Of a stretch of DNA of 13,745 nucleotides, positions 7,069-13,541 are shown piece by piece. The position numbers and the translations under genes are program-made. The DNA comes from JAICIG01 sp035532215 (GTDB taxonomy: Bacteria; Planctomycetota; Planctomycetia; Pirellulales; JAICIG01): assembly GCA_035532215.1 (NCBI GenBank), contig DATKRK010000063.1:1-13745 (forward strand). Reading direction: 5' to 3'. The number at the start of each line of letters is the position of its first letter. Position 1 is the stretch's first letter. A model generated the notes under the pieces. The model was given only the letters and a program-made list of their open reading frames with translations. It searched no databases and was not told the origin of the DNA.

Positions 7069-7737
7069 CTATTTGGCCGTTTTGACGCCCGGCTTGCTGG
7101 CTACGATCGGACCTTGACTTGCGCCGCCCAGTGGGCTGCGCGGCGCCCACTGAGGCGACTTAGCTGGATCCAGCCGCTGCAAGCCGCCTAGCTGGATCGG
7201 CTGTGCCGGGGTCGGCGACGTCGCGGCAAACGGATCGCTCGACGGCGCCGCGGCGAACCGATTCGGCGTGCCCGAAATCGCCACTCGGCTGACGACTTCG
7301 CGCTGCACCACGCGCTGCGTCGTCACCGGCACTCGCACCGTCGAAGTGATCGGCAGCAATTCTCGGGTCGCCACGGGCGTTTTCACCGTTTCGACGCGAG
7401 TTTCGTAACGCGTGTAGGGCGCCAATCGCTGGGCCAGGTAGGGCTGCGCGAACGGATTGAACCGCCCCCGCCAGTAAGACTCGACCCGGTATTCGGTGAC
7501 CGGCACGAGATAGCTGCGGGTCTGATCGCACATCTGCACGTTGAGCTGTTCGCGGAATCCGACCGTCCGCTGCTGATCGACGCAGTGGATTTCGGTCACT
7601 GGCTCGCTGACCTGGCGCCTCGTCTCGCGATAGGTCACCCCGTTTTCTTCATAGTCCCGAACCTCGTCGGCCCCGGCCGAAACGCAAAAGACCAACGGCG
7701 CTATCAACGCGACGGCCAGAGGATGACGATTCCGCAT
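7069..7737 (-). CDS. Secreted Val/Pro/Thr-repeat protein of planctomycete type
   Basis: The 222-residue product has a signal peptide (hydrophobic 7-20, likely cleavage after SAGA at 23) and no other membrane helix. The mature part repeats short beta-prone units of the form TR-x-x-V-x-x-PV: RETRRQVSEPVTE (38-50), YLVPVTEYRVESYWRGRFNPF (76-96), YETRVETVKTPVATRE (111-126) and STVRVPVTTQRVVQREVVSR (132-151). Two cysteines (52 and 70) could pair. A Pro/Ala/Ser-rich tail follows from about 160. Proteins of this style are frequent in Pirellulales-type genomes and have no assigned function; a cell-surface or envelope role is a guess. The start is fixed by the signal peptide and an AGAGGAA ribosome-binding site. 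It converges on the cyclase gene. Confidence 0.75.
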   Translation of the reverse strand: MRNRHPLAVALIAPLVFCVSAGADEVRDYEENGVTYRETRRQVSEPVTEIHCVDQQRTVGFREQLNVQMCDQTRSYLVPVTEYRVESYWRGRFNPFAQPYLAQRLAPYTRYETRVETVKTPVATRELLPITSTVRVPVTTQRVVQREVVSRVAISGTPNRFAAAPSSDPFAATSPTPAQPIQLGGLQRLDPAKSPQWAPRSPLGGASQGPIVASKPGVKTAK

Positions 7738-7743
7738 GCTTGG

Positions 7744-7750
7744 TTCCTCT
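7744..7750 (-). promoter_or_regulatory. Ribosome-binding site of the secreted repeat protein
   Basis: On the minus strand AGAGGAA lies 6 bp before the ATG at 7737, supporting that start. Confidence 0.6.
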
Positions 7751-7971
7751 TTCGTCCCCAGGATTTTGGCTCCACTGCGAATTCATCCCGTATCGCATTC
7801 AGCCCGGCGCTGGGCCAAGTTGAGTTGCGACAGGGCAAGCCCTGGTCCTATTTCGGCATCTTGCTTATAACTGCTTTAATCTTTGTATTCCCCCTCTCCC
7901 GTGGAAGCCGCTTGGCCCACTCGGGCGAGAGCGAACTTGGCCCAGCTAAAATCCAGTTGCGGAACCCCTGC

Positions 7972-8232
7972 GTGATCAGCAAGGAACTTTTGGAAATCCT
8001 GGTTTGCCCCGACGACCGCACGCCGCTGACCTTGGCAAACGAGCGGCTGATCGACGATTTGAACCGGCTCATCGCCGCCGGAAAGCTGCGAAACAAGGGC
8101 GGCGAGATGGTCGAACGGCAGCTCGAAGGCGGCCTGCTGAGGGCCGATGGCACGGCGGTCTACCCAATTGTCGATGGGATTCCGATCTTGCTCGTCGACG
8201 AGGCGATTCCGATCGAACGCGGCGAGGCTTGA
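7972..8232 (+). CDS. Trm112-like small protein (cysteine-poor variant)
   Basis: The 86-residue product has both signatures of the Trm112/YcaR family: LLEILVCPDD (6-15) and YPIVDGIPILLVDEA (64-78). Trm112 proteins are small zinc-ribbon partners or activators of methyltransferases; bacterial members are mostly uncharacterised. Only one cysteine remains: the second of the usual CPxC pair is Asp, and the later ligands are missing, so zinc binding is doubtful. The middle (about 22-60) is longer than in classic YcaR proteins (about 60 residues) and contains a helix NERLIDDLNRLIAAGK. The start is taken as GTG (7972) because GGAA lies 7 bp upstream and the family begins just before LLEIL; no ATG is available. 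The HIT gene starts 3 bp after the stop, so the two form an operon. Confidence 0.82.
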   Translation: MISKELLEILVCPDDRTPLTLANERLIDDLNRLIAAGKLRNKGGEMVERQLEGGLLRADGTAVYPIVDGIPILLVDEAIPIERGEA

Positions 8233-8235
8233 CGC

Positions 8236-8580
8236 ATGGCGGAAAAGAACATCTTCCAACGGATCATCGACCGCGAGATTCCGGCCGAGATCGTCTTCGA
8301 GGACGACCGTTGCCTGGCGTTTCATGATCTTGCGCCCCAGGCGCCGACGCACGTGCTGGTGATTCCCAAGCGGCCGATCGCCTCGCTCGACGACCTGGCC
8401 GAGGGCGACGCCGCGCTGGCCGGCCATTTGCTGGTCGTCGTGCGGAAATTGGCCAACGAGCTCGGCCTCAAAGGCGGCTATCGCGTGGTGACCAATTGCG
8501 GTCCCGACGCCGGCCAGTCGGTCGATCATCTCCATTTCCATCTGCTCGGCGGCCGCGACATGGGCTGGCCTCCCGGTTGA
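8236..8580 (+). CDS. HIT-family (HINT-type) nucleotide hydrolase
   Basis: A 114-residue histidine-triad protein, the normal length for the HINT branch. HINT enzymes hydrolyse nucleoside phosphoramidates and acyl-AMPs in the cytoplasm. The opening MAEKNIFQRIIDREIPAEIV and FEDDRCLAFHDLAPQAPTHV are typical of the family. The triad is HLHFHLL (98-104), with His100 as the expected nucleophile, followed by LGGRDMGWPPG, which is also diagnostic. Asn87 and the GxxAGQSVDH segment fit the nucleotide pocket. It starts 3 bp after the Trm112-like gene and is surely translated from the same mRNA. All key residues are intact. The dispersed repeat begins 45 bp downstream. Confidence 0.93.
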   Translation: MAEKNIFQRIIDREIPAEIVFEDDRCLAFHDLAPQAPTHVLVIPKRPIASLDDLAEGDAALAGHLLVVVRKLANELGLKGGYRVVTNCGPDAGQSVDHLHFHLLGGRDMGWPPG

Positions 8581-8624
8581 GCGAATTCGGATCGGGCGTA
8601 AGAACGGGTTCGCGCGGTTGATCC

Positions 8625-8780
8625 TGTAGGGCACGCCCTCCGCGGCGTTCCGGGAAGCGCGAATCGGCGCGATTCCCGGGTGTGCGGCACGCCACAGCCC
8701 GGGTGTGCGGCACGCCACAGCCCGGGTGTGCGGCACGCCACAGAGGGCGTGCCGTGCAGGCTTTTGCCGCGAATGTCTAC
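8625..8780. repeat. Dispersed palindromic repeat, copy B (expanded)
   Basis: Second copy of the element at 47-150. It has an intact left arm (8625-8640), the inner GAATCG-GCG-CGATTC hairpin (about 8661-8675), three instead of one 23-bp units, a right arm (8743-8758, two mismatches to a perfect inverted match) and the shared tail to 8780. It lies in a non-coding gap between the HIT gene and the transporter gene. Confidence 0.85.
8675..8743. repeat. Tandem repeat, three 23-bp units
   Basis: Three identical, directly adjacent 23-bp units start at 8675, 8698 and 8721. Each begins CCCGGGTGTGCGGCACG and ends CCACAG. There is no spacer between units. The homologous copy at 90-112 has a single unit with one base difference (TGTAC for TGTGC), so the expansion happened inside this copy. 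Confidence 0.95.
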
Positions 8781-9096
8781 TTATGCCCATTCTGATCGAG
8801 CGAGCATCGCCGGGGTTGACCGGCCGCGCCATTTGCAGTAAACCTCCCGCCGCTTCGCTCGTAGCGGCCAGCCGGCGCCGCATCTCCGATGGACGGCAAG
8901 CGAGCGCGAACATTTCAAGAATCGGGAGGGAAGTCTTTCAGTTTTCGTCGGCGAACGCCGATGAAGTCGTCTCAGATCTGCGTCCCCTCTTGGGCACGAA
9001 TTTTGCTTTCGCTCCATCCCCGGCAAGAACCGCCATTCCGAAGCATTTCTGCCGCCTGATGAATCTTGCTTGCACTTTTTTTGAGCATTGGGAGCA
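8781..9096. other. Intergenic region without recognisable gene
   Basis: The 316 bp between the repeat and the transporter gene contain no frame with coding character, no tRNA-like fold and no clear terminator. A T8 run (9075-9082) lies about 15 bp before the transporter start. I see no convincing paired -35/-10 promoter. Confidence 0.5.
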
Positions 9097-10323
9097 ATGA
9101 GCCGACAAATTTTCGGCCTGTCGATCCTGTTTGGCACGTTGTCGTTCATCCAAGGCATCGGAGAGCCGACCACCGGCCTGGTCACCCAGCCGATCCACGC
9201 GTTGCTCAAGGAATGGGGCTGCAATCCGCATGAGATTGCCACGTTCGTCGCCCTGTTGGGCATGCCGTGGTGCCTGAAGCCGCTCTGCGGCCTGCTTTCC
9301 GACTTCGTGCCGCTGGCCGGATACCGGCGCAAGAGCTACCTGGTGCTGGCCGCCTTGGCCGCCAGCGTCTGCTTTTTGGCCTTGTATCTGCTCCCGTTGT
9401 CGGTCGGCGCTCGCAACTTGCTGTTCGTCGCCCTGCTGCTGCCTGCCTTCGCCATCACGGTTTCCGACGTCGTGCTCGACGCCCTGCTGGTCGAGGCCGG
9501 CCAGTCGCTGAGCATTACGGGCTGGCTGCAGTCGATCTGTTGCGGGGCGAGCTATTTCGCCACGCTGTTGACGGGCATCTGGGGCGGCAGCCTGACCGAA
9601 GAACACCAGCAGCAACTCGCTTTCTTGCTCTGCGGGGCATTGACGGCCACGACGCTGTTGATTGCGATCGTCTACGTCCGCGAGCCGCGCCGCTCCGTGC
9701 GGCAGCAAGGGATGCGGCCGGCTGCCACGGCTCTTTGGGAGGCCATCCATTCGCCCAAATTACTGGCCGTCGGCGGTTTCCTGTTCGCTTGGCACTTCAA
9801 CCCCTTCTCGCAGTCGGTGCTTTACCTGCACATGACCGAGGCCCTGCAGTTCAGCGAACGGTCGTATGGAGAAACGGTTTCGGTCATCGCCGTTGGGTCA
9901 ATCGCCGCCTGCGTGCTCTACGGCTTATGTTGCCGGCGAATTCCGATGCGCTGGCTCGTGCCGGGTTCGATCGTCTGCGGCATCGTCAGCACGCTAGCTT
10001 ACTGGCCGCTGGCGGCTGGCAACTCGGCCACGTCGGTCAGCCTGCTGGCCGGCTTCAGCTACATGCTGGCCAGCATGATTTTGTTGGACCTGGCGGCCCG
10101 CGCCTGCCCGCTGAAGGCCGCCGGCACCGTGTTCGCAATGTTCATGGCGATGTGCAACGTCGCCGCGGCGCTCTCGACCTGGTTGGGCGGCTATTTTTAC
10201 GACATCGCCCGGGCTCACTGGGGCGCCGGGATTGGATTCTACTGCCTGCTGGCGGCCAGCGCCGGCTTTACCGCCTGCTCGTGGCTCGCCGCCCGGCGCC
10301 TGCCTCGCGAATTGCTCGCCTGA
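9097..10323 (+). CDS. BT1/MFS-type membrane transporter
   Basis: A 408-residue integral membrane protein with about 12 hydrophobic helices across its length. The segment GMPWCLKPLCGLLSDF (55-70) followed by VPLAGYRRKSYL (71-82) matches the family signature of folate-biopterin (BT1) transporters and related MFS proteins, between helices 2 and 3. TVSDVVLDAL (about 125-134) resembles the conserved SDVxxDA segment of the same group. The bacterial substrate is unknown; folate or pterin should not be assumed. The ATG at 9097 is preferred, although GGGAG ends only 2 bp before it; a TTG start at 9088 would add three residues and cannot be excluded. No partner gene is evident. A 190-bp palindrome follows the stop by 17 bp and may end transcription. 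Confidence 0.8.
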   Translation: MSRQIFGLSILFGTLSFIQGIGEPTTGLVTQPIHALLKEWGCNPHEIATFVALLGMPWCLKPLCGLLSDFVPLAGYRRKSYLVLAALAASVCFLALYLLPLSVGARNLLFVALLLPAFAITVSDVVLDALLVEAGQSLSITGWLQSICCGASYFATLLTGIWGGSLTEEHQQQLAFLLCGALTATTLLIAIVYVREPRRSVRQQGMRPAATALWEAIHSPKLLAVGGFLFAWHFNPFSQSVLYLHMTEALQFSERSYGETVSVIAVGSIAACVLYGLCCRRIPMRWLVPGSIVCGIVSTLAYWPLAAGNSATSVSLLAGFSYMLASMILLDLAARACPLKAAGTVFAMFMAMCNVAAALSTWLGGYFYDIARAHWGAGIGFYCLLAASAGFTACSWLAARRLPRELLA

Positions 10324-10340
10324 TCGCCGGGCGCGTGATC

Positions 10341-10530
10341 GTGGGGCGGCCTTCCAGGCCGTCTAACCCGGATTATTCATCAGCCCCGAGAATGCTCGAC
10401 AAATCGCTTCACACTAACCCGAAGCGCTAGCGAGGTAAGGCGGTTGCTCCACCTCGCTTGCGCTTCGGGTTGGTATGGGCTGATGAATAATCCGGGCTAA
10501 TAGTGCCGACGGCCTGGAAGGCCGCCCCAC
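10341..10530. repeat. Nested three-layer palindromic repeat element
   Basis: Three sets of inverted arms lie one inside another. The outer arms (10341-10363 and 10508-10530) pair perfectly over 23 bp and are themselves hairpin-prone (GGCCTTCCAGGCC). The middle arms (10367-10386 and 10477-10496) pair perfectly over 20 bp and are AT-rich (GGATTATTCATC). The inner arms (10413-10436 and 10451-10474) match at 22 of 24 positions and contain AACCCGAAGCG. The loop is 14 bases. A 26-base insert (10387-10412) breaks symmetry on the left. It sits between convergent genes, where it could act as a bidirectional terminator. The inner arm resembles a repeat I associate with planctomycete genomes. Confidence 0.93.
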
Positions 10531-10569
10531 AAGAATGCCTGCCTGGCTTGCCCGGCAGGAGGCAATCGC

Positions 10570-10905
10570 TCAGCCCTTCACACGATAGCCGATCCCCTGG
10601 AGCACTTCGCGGATTCGCTCCAAATGGCGGCCTTGGATTTCGATCGTCCCGTCCTTGATCGTGCCGCCCGCCCCGCAAGCGTTTTTCAGCCGCGTCAGCA
10701 GTTCGGCCAGGTCGCCGCCGTCCAACCCGCGGACGATGGTCGCCAGTTTGCCCTTGGCCCGCTTTTCCAGGGACAACTTCGCGGTTTGCTCACCCGGCGG
10801 AATTCTTTCGGGCGGCGCCGGCGGACAAACGCAATCAGCCTCCAATTGACCGCAGCGCTCGCAGCGCGGCGGGCGATCCCAGGGCGTACCTTCGAACAGG
10901 CGCAT
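10570..10905 (-). CDS. SUI1/YciH-family translation initiation factor
   Basis: The 111-residue product has a C-terminal SUI1 domain (about 42-111) with the hallmark LKNACGAGGTIKDGTIEIQG (73-92) and GKLATIVRGLDG (52-63). SUI1 is the eIF1 fold; bacterial YciH proteins are thought to affect start-codon fidelity, and their role is not settled. The N-terminus has four cysteines (15, 18, 25, 27; CERCG and CVCPP) that could hold one zinc ion, followed by a Pro-rich linker. The ATG at 10905 is supported by AAGAGA just upstream on the minus strand. It is transcribed divergently from the amidohydrolase gene and ends 39 bp from the nested palindrome. Confidence 0.9.
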   Translation of the reverse strand: MRLFEGTPWDRPPRCERCGQLEADCVCPPAPPERIPPGEQTAKLSLEKRAKGKLATIVRGLDGGDLAELLTRLKNACGAGGTIKDGTIEIQGRHLERIREVLQGIGYRVKG

Positions 10906-10930
10906 TGTTTCTCTTAGTCTCTGAAGTTGA

Positions 10931-10960
10931 TTGTCGACCGTCGAACGTCTCTATTATTAT
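10931..10960 (+). promoter_or_regulatory. Possible promoter for the amidohydrolase gene
   Basis: In the 116-bp divergent gap, TTGTCG (10931-10936) and TATTAT (10955-10960) are 18 bp apart. The AT-rich CTATTATTAT block stands out from GC-rich surroundings. It may serve one or both directions. Confidence 0.35.
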
Positions 10961-11021
10961 CCGAACCGTGCGCCGGCCGCGCACTAGCTCTTGACCTTCG
11001 TCCCCAAGTGTAACGCCCGCC

Positions 11022-11978
11022 ATGCTCACCCGCCGCCAGTTCCATCAACGTTTCGCCTCTGCCGCCGCAGCCTCGACGTCGCTTGCCTGGTTCGCCAAAA
11101 CAGCGGCCAGCCAAACGCCGCAGAAAGTATTTCCCGCCGGCGAGTTCGTCGACGTCCATACGCACCTAGGCCAGACATGGAACAGCACTCAGGTGCTCAC
11201 GGCCGAAGAACTCTTGCGCTGGATGGACGCCCACCGCGTTGCCCAAGCCGTGGTGCTGCCGCTGGTTTCGCCCGAATCGTCGAGCTACCCGCTGACGAGC
11301 GATTTCGTGCTGGCCGAAACCAAACCGCACCGCGACCGTCTGATCCCCTTCTGTTCCGTCGACCCTCGCACCAGTTACACCGGCGGGCACAAGGGGCTGG
11401 CGGCCATGCTCTCGCACTATGTCGAGGCCGGCGCCAAGGGTTTCGGCGAGCACAAGCCGGGCGTCAAGATCGACGATCCGCGAAATCTTGCCATTTACGC
11501 CGCGTGCAGCGAATTGAAGCTGCCGCTGTTGTTCCACCTCGACAACCAGCGAAACATGGACGCGCCGGGCCTGCCGGGATTGGCCAAGGCGCTCGCTTCC
11601 GCGCCCAACGCTCAATTCATCGGCCACGGGCCGGGGTGGTGGGCTTCGATCTCGGGCGGCCTCTCGCAGAAAGACCTGGGAGGCTATCCGCGCGGCGAGG
11701 TGGCGCCGGGCGGCGCCATCGATGCGCTGATGGACAAGTTCCCGAACCTCTACGGCGACCTGTCGGCCGGCAGCGGCGCGGGGGCCATCAACCGCGATTT
11801 GAAGTTCGGCCGCGAATTCTTCATCCGCCGCGCCGACCGGCTGATGTTCGGCACCGATTTTCTTTCGCCCGGCCAGGCCGTGCCGCAGTTCGAGTTGTTC
11901 GAAAAGATCGACCTGCCCGACGACGTGCGGGCCAAGATTTCGCGGGAAAACGCCCGCAAGCTGTTGCAGTTGGGCTGA
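11022..11978 (+). CDS. Tat-exported amidohydrolase (amidohydrolase_2 type)
   Basis: A 318-residue TIM-barrel metal-dependent hydrolase. The N-terminus MLTRRQFHQRFASAAAASTS is a twin-arginine signal (Arg4 and Arg5), implying export of the folded, metal-loaded enzyme. The metal site is visible: VDVHTH (43-48; His46, His48), His172 in LLFHLDNQ, His202 in FIGHGPGWW and the catalytic Asp279 in MFGTDFLSPG. The C-terminal NARKLLQLG is a normal family ending, so the gene is complete. The substrate is unknown; this family includes decarboxylases and C-C or ester hydrolases, and planctomycetes carry many paralogues. No good ribosome-binding site is seen, but the start is fixed by the Tat motif. It is divergent from the SUI1-type gene. 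A coding-like remnant follows. Confidence 0.87.
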   Translation: MLTRRQFHQRFASAAAASTSLAWFAKTAASQTPQKVFPAGEFVDVHTHLGQTWNSTQVLTAEELLRWMDAHRVAQAVVLPLVSPESSSYPLTSDFVLAETKPHRDRLIPFCSVDPRTSYTGGHKGLAAMLSHYVEAGAKGFGEHKPGVKIDDPRNLAIYAACSELKLPLLFHLDNQRNMDAPGLPGLAKALASAPNAQFIGHGPGWWASISGGLSQKDLGGYPRGEVAPGGAIDALMDKFPNLYGDLSAGSGAGAINRDLKFGREFFIRRADRLMFGTDFLSPGQAVPQFELFEKIDLPDDVRAKISRENARKLLQLG

Positions 11979-11999
11979 ACGTTTTTCCGCGAACCGCCG

Positions 12000-12145
12000 G
12001 CTCGCTCTCCGATCGTGCCGTCGGTTACTTCGCTTTTGGCGGCGGCGCCTGCGGCGAGTTCGTCTACAGCGCCGCGCGACGCGATCCGCAAGCGGTTGAA
12101 CTCGCCAAAACGGTCGCCGACTTCTTGGGAATCCCGCTTCCGTAG
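12000..12145 (+). pseudogene. Probable 3' remnant of an unidentified gene
   Basis: A frame ending at TAG (12143-12145) reads like the C-terminus of a real protein: SDRAVGYFAFGGGACGEFVY, then about 25 residues ending ADFLGIPLP. Third codon positions are mostly G or C and residue choice is normal. No ATG, GTG or TTG in this frame lies between the amidohydrolase stop and this segment, and upstream the same frame is only the shadow of the amidohydrolase. It therefore looks like a gene whose 5' part was lost. I do not recognise the family. The left boundary is approximate. Confidence 0.4.
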
Positions 12146-12170
12146 TCGGCCGGCCGAGCGTTATGCTTCA

Positions 12171-12650
12171 ATGATGGAACGCGAAACCTGGCATGTCGAA
12201 ATTCGCTGCGCCGGCTGCCGCTGGGCAACGATGGTCGATCCGGCGGGTGCAGCAAGCTGGCTGTCGGCCGCGGGCCGCTTGCGCAGCCATAGCGAGGCCA
12301 CTCGGCACGAGCTGCGTGAACTGGCCGTCGCCCTGGCGCCGCAGATCGCCTGCACGAATTGCGGCCAGACGCGGCTGACGGCCATGCTCATCGAGGACGA
12401 TCCGGCCGCCTGGCCCGAAGCCCGCCGCTGCGACGATTGCGGCGAATTGATTCCTCCCGAACGATTGGAGGTCTTTCCCGAGACGCGGCTTTGCACGCAC
12501 TGCCAAGGCCGCGACGATCGTGGCTTGACGCCGGACGCCGTCGAGTACTGCCCCTTTTGCGGCTCGCCTATGGCGTTGCGCCCTCGTGGCGGGACGGGCA
12601 TCCATCGCTACGTGATGCGATGTTCCGCGAATTGCCGGCGCGAACTTTGA
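12171..12650 (+). CDS. Multi-zinc-ribbon protein with a DksA/TraR-type C4 finger
   Basis: The 159-residue product has six cysteine pairs. First are CAGC (13-16) and CTNC (61-64). Then comes a DksA/TraR-type C4 finger, CDDCGELIPPERLEVFPETR (87-106) closed by CTHC (108-111). Last is a ribbon, CPFCGSPM (127-134) with Cys151 and Cys155 (RCSANC). DksA fingers normally sit after a coiled coil that enters the RNA polymerase secondary channel. No such coiled coil is present, so a DksA-like role should not be assumed; RNA, DNA or protein binding is possible. The start is ATG 12171 or 12174. The frame is open upstream, but that part overlaps the remnant and is not coding-like. The last 83 bp overlap a minus-strand gene. 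Confidence 0.75.
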   Translation: MMERETWHVEIRCAGCRWATMVDPAGAASWLSAAGRLRSHSEATRHELRELAVALAPQIACTNCGQTRLTAMLIEDDPAAWPEARRCDDCGELIPPERLEVFPETRLCTHCQGRDDRGLTPDAVEYCPFCGSPMALRPRGGTGIHRYVMRCSANCRREL

Positions 12651-13281
12651 TCGGCGGCACGAGCAGCGCCGCAATGTAAAGTGCGCACCCAACGGCCGCG
12701 ACGCAGCCCGCGCAAAACGCCGCCAAGTAAAACTGCATCGCGTTCGCCGGGGAGATACGGGCCGCCGCCGAAGCGGCAAAACCCGCGAACGTCGTCACGA
12801 TAAAGACCGTCTTCAAGCGAAACTGCAACCGCGGCCGAACGCCCGCCTGCCGCAACCGCTCGGCCAGCCAAACCGCCACAACGCAATAATAGCCGAGCGC
12901 GATGCTGGCCAGAATCGCGGTCCCCAGGGACCGGTTTGCCTCGTTCAGGATCTGCTCATCGAAATCGGCGAATTCTGGCGGCCACTGCGGCGGCAGTTGC
13001 TTAAACAGCGTTTCCAAAATCAAGGCCGCCGAGTAGAAGCCAATCGCCGCCGGCAATGCGGCGCCCAGGCAAAAGGCCCGCAGCTTGCCGCGGCTGCAAA
13101 CCAGCCCTGTGGCAAGAAATAGCGGCAAAACGAGCGTGAAGCCGATAAAGCTCACGGCCCCGATGGCCGGATATTTCGAGAACATCAAACTCACGACGCT
13201 CGCCGATACAAAGCCGGTCAGCAGCAAGGCGGCCAGGCCGAACAGCAAGCGAGTTTTTGAATGGCCAACGTGTTCGTTCAT
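12568..13281 (-). CDS. Multi-pass membrane protein of unknown function (QFRLK motif)
   Basis: The 237-residue product has about six hydrophobic segments (about 11-34, 38-61, 69-92, 119-140, 155-175, 183-207) and a polar loop (94-118). QFRLKTVFIVTTFAG (153-167) is a version of the RFSLRTLL-type motif common in planctomycete membrane proteins of unknown function. The start is the ATG at 13279-13281, which overlaps the stop of the upstream gene (ATGA), so translational coupling is expected. The frame stays open further upstream, but that part overlaps the neighbouring gene in another frame. The tail after the last helix (211-237) is polar, low in structure and lies antisense to the zinc-ribbon gene, so it may be a poorly constrained extension. 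Confidence 0.7.
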   Translation of the reverse strand: MNEHVGHSKTRLLFGLAALLLTGFVSASVVSLMFSKYPAIGAVSFIGFTLVLPLFLATGLVCSRGKLRAFCLGAALPAAIGFYSAALILETLFKQLPPQWPPEFADFDEQILNEANRSLGTAILASIALGYYCVVAVWLAERLRQAGVRPRLQFRLKTVFIVTTFAGFAASAAARISPANAMQFYLAAFCAGCVAAVGCALYIAALLVPPIKVRAGNSRNIASRSDGCPSRHEGATP

Positions 13282-13520
13282 GAGCGTGGCTGTCGCGGTC
13301 TTCGGCGGTTGACTCGACGTTCGGCTTCGCTGGCAATCCAGCCTAGGACGTGGCCGGTCGCAATCCAAGCCAGCATGTAAAGAACCCAGGAGAGGAGCAG
13401 CAGCGCCAGGGCTGCGACCTTCCGTAGCGGCTCGTATTGCATTGCCGCCAGTGTAACCGCGATGCCGGTCATCGCGGCGAAGACGGCCTTCAAACTGAAT
13501 TGCCTGGGGACGTTTTGCAT
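13278..13520 (-). CDS. Small membrane protein of unknown function (QFSLK motif)
   Basis: The 80-residue product has two membrane segments (about 12-28 and 34-58) and a strongly basic tail (RRVNRRRPRQPRS). It opens with QFSLKAVFAAMTGIAVTLAA (7-26), the same planctomycete-type motif as in its downstream neighbour, and the two may be related or act together. The stop overlaps the neighbour's start by 4 bp. It starts 21 bp after the stop of the partial gene upstream, so all three probably form one operon. The basic tail is predicted to be cytoplasmic by the positive-inside rule. No function can be assigned. Confidence 0.7.
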   Translation of the reverse strand: MQNVPRQFSLKAVFAAMTGIAVTLAAMQYEPLRKVAALALLLLSWVLYMLAWIATGHVLGWIASEAERRVNRRRPRQPRS

Positions 13521-13541
13521 GGCGCCCGCTCGCTCGCGCCC

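Noticed and set aside
6272..7150. Long antisense frame across the cyclase gene
   Set aside because: It overlaps the conserved cyclase domain and the secreted-protein gene in the wrong frames, and the product has no domain signature.
8675..8743. CRISPR array
   Set aside because: The 23-bp units are directly adjacent with no spacers and lie within a dispersed repeat; no cas genes are present.
7876..8913. Long antisense frame across the Trm112 and HIT genes and the repeat
   Set aside because: It runs through three unrelated sequence types, and the repetitive peptide HTRAVACRTPG comes from the 23-bp DNA repeat.
9097..10323. Calling the transporter a folate carrier
   Set aside because: The BT1 signature supports the fold family only; bacterial substrates in this group are not known.
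9267..10430. Alternative frame across the transporter gene into the palindrome
   Set aside because: It conflicts with the clear multi-helix transporter frame and is Arg/Ala/Gly-rich shadow sequence ending in repeat-derived residues.
12171..12650. Calling the zinc-ribbon gene dksA
   Set aside because: The C4 finger matches, but the coiled coil and tip acidic residues that define DksA are absent.
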